Assembly: GCA_963716525.1 (NCBI GenBank)
Contig: OY970315.1
Coordinates: forward strand, 3,782,001 to 3,846,000
Direction: 5' to 3'
Origin: JBBREP01 sp963716525
GTDB taxonomy: Bacteria > Actinomycetota > Acidimicrobiia > IMCC26256 > PALSA-610
DNA length: 64,000 bases
Shown here: piece after piece, positions 63,903 through 64,000 of the stretch
How the letters are laid out: the number at the start of each line of letters is the position of its first letter
Numbering within the stretch: the stretch's first letter is position 1
The notes under the pieces: generated by a model
Database searches by the model: none
What the model was told of the DNA's origin: nothing
Seen by the model: the letters and a program-made list of their open reading frames with translations, nothing else
Program-made: the position numbers and the translations under genes

Positions 63903-64000
63903 TTCGGCGCGAGCTCTTCCAGTCCTGCCCCTCGGGGCGCGAGCCGCAGGCGAGCGGGGGTGCAGTAGGCGGGACTCGACGAACGCGTCAGCTTGGGCGC
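63899..64000 (-). CDS. C-terminal end of an upstream gene (cut by window edge)
   Basis: An open frame enters from the window edge and ends at a TGA that overlaps the next start by 4 nt (GTGA), the junction type used throughout this operon. The last 33 residues include RLRLAPRGAGLEELAPK, encoded by a copy of the dispersed repeat. The function cannot be judged. Confidence 0.45.
   Translation of the reverse strand, partial: APKLTRSSSPAYCTPARLRLAPRGAGLEELAPK
63928..63961 (+). repeat. Dispersed GC-rich repeat, third locus
   Basis: 34 bp identical to the core of the hydrolase tandem repeats at 3351-3476, including the palindrome CCCCTCGGGG and GCGAGCCGCAGGCGAGC. The two loci are 60 kb apart. Confidence 0.88.

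Overview
The window is a gene-dense, high-GC stretch with many GTG starts, TGA stops and 1-8 nt start/stop overlaps. It looks like the chromosome of an uncultured actinobacterium, most plausibly Acidimicrobiia or a relative. That is inference from three F420-dependent luciferase-like enzymes, a DUF3367/AftD-type arabinofuranosyltransferase, Cys-anchored lipoproteins, a tRNA-Gly without encoded CCA, and at least seven start codons lying 6-9 nt after a TAnnnT box (leaderless mRNAs). No rRNA, CRISPR array, prophage or insertion sequence was seen.

Layout. 1-6.2 kb: a truncated TetR gene with a perfect palindrome before its start, a secreted small basic protein, a lipoprotein, tRNA-Gly(GCC), a frameshifted ASCH-domain gene, a LapA-like membrane protein, three LLM oxidoreductases and an alpha/beta hydrolase with an in-frame 42-bp tandem repeat. 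6.2-9.6 kb: dUTPase, then a peroxide-stress-like module (DUF3501, Fe-S/CCG oxidoreductase, rubrerythrin, Fur-family regulator). 9.7-15.7 kb: a complete Opp-type peptide importer. 15.7-19.7 kb: a thiolase-like protein, a 2-hydroxyacid dehydrogenase, a class II aldolase and an O-methyltransferase. 19.8-29.5 kb: an unusual branched-chain-type importer made of an MFS-LivF fusion, a LivH-LivM-LivG fusion and three tandem lipoprotein binding proteins on the opposite strand. The promoters of the two halves share a 16-bp palindrome, CTGACA-N4-CGTCAG. 29.5-35 kb: an ABC-F ATPase, a GNAT acetyltransferase, a DUF4349/ECF-sigma pair and an amidase.

35-64 kb is a cell-envelope glycan locus. It holds an AftD-like arabinofuranosyltransferase, GT4 and GT2 glycosyltransferases, a methyltransferase, a polyprenol-phosphate mannose synthase, a GNAT enzyme, a polysaccharide deacetylase, DUF2304 and DUF2142 membrane proteins and a UDP-galactopyranose-mutase-like flavoprotein. 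It also has three tandem acyltransferase-3 genes and two proteins in which an acyltransferase-3 domain is fused to a GT-C glycosyltransferase. The locus probably builds and O-acylates an arabinose/mannose/galactofuranose-type surface polymer carried on polyprenyl phosphate.

Two features run across the window. A 43-bp palindrome (CATGCGTCGTTTGGG ... CCCAAACGACGCATG) occurs four times at gene ends, each copy with its own complementary flanks. About twenty-three frame breaks disrupt otherwise well-conserved genes, and most are explained by loss of one 2-nt unit in a GCGC/CGCG run. After correction every affected gene has a length divisible by three, so these are more likely sequence errors (or a slippery motif) than real pseudogenes. 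Such genes are listed as single CDSs with the break noted.
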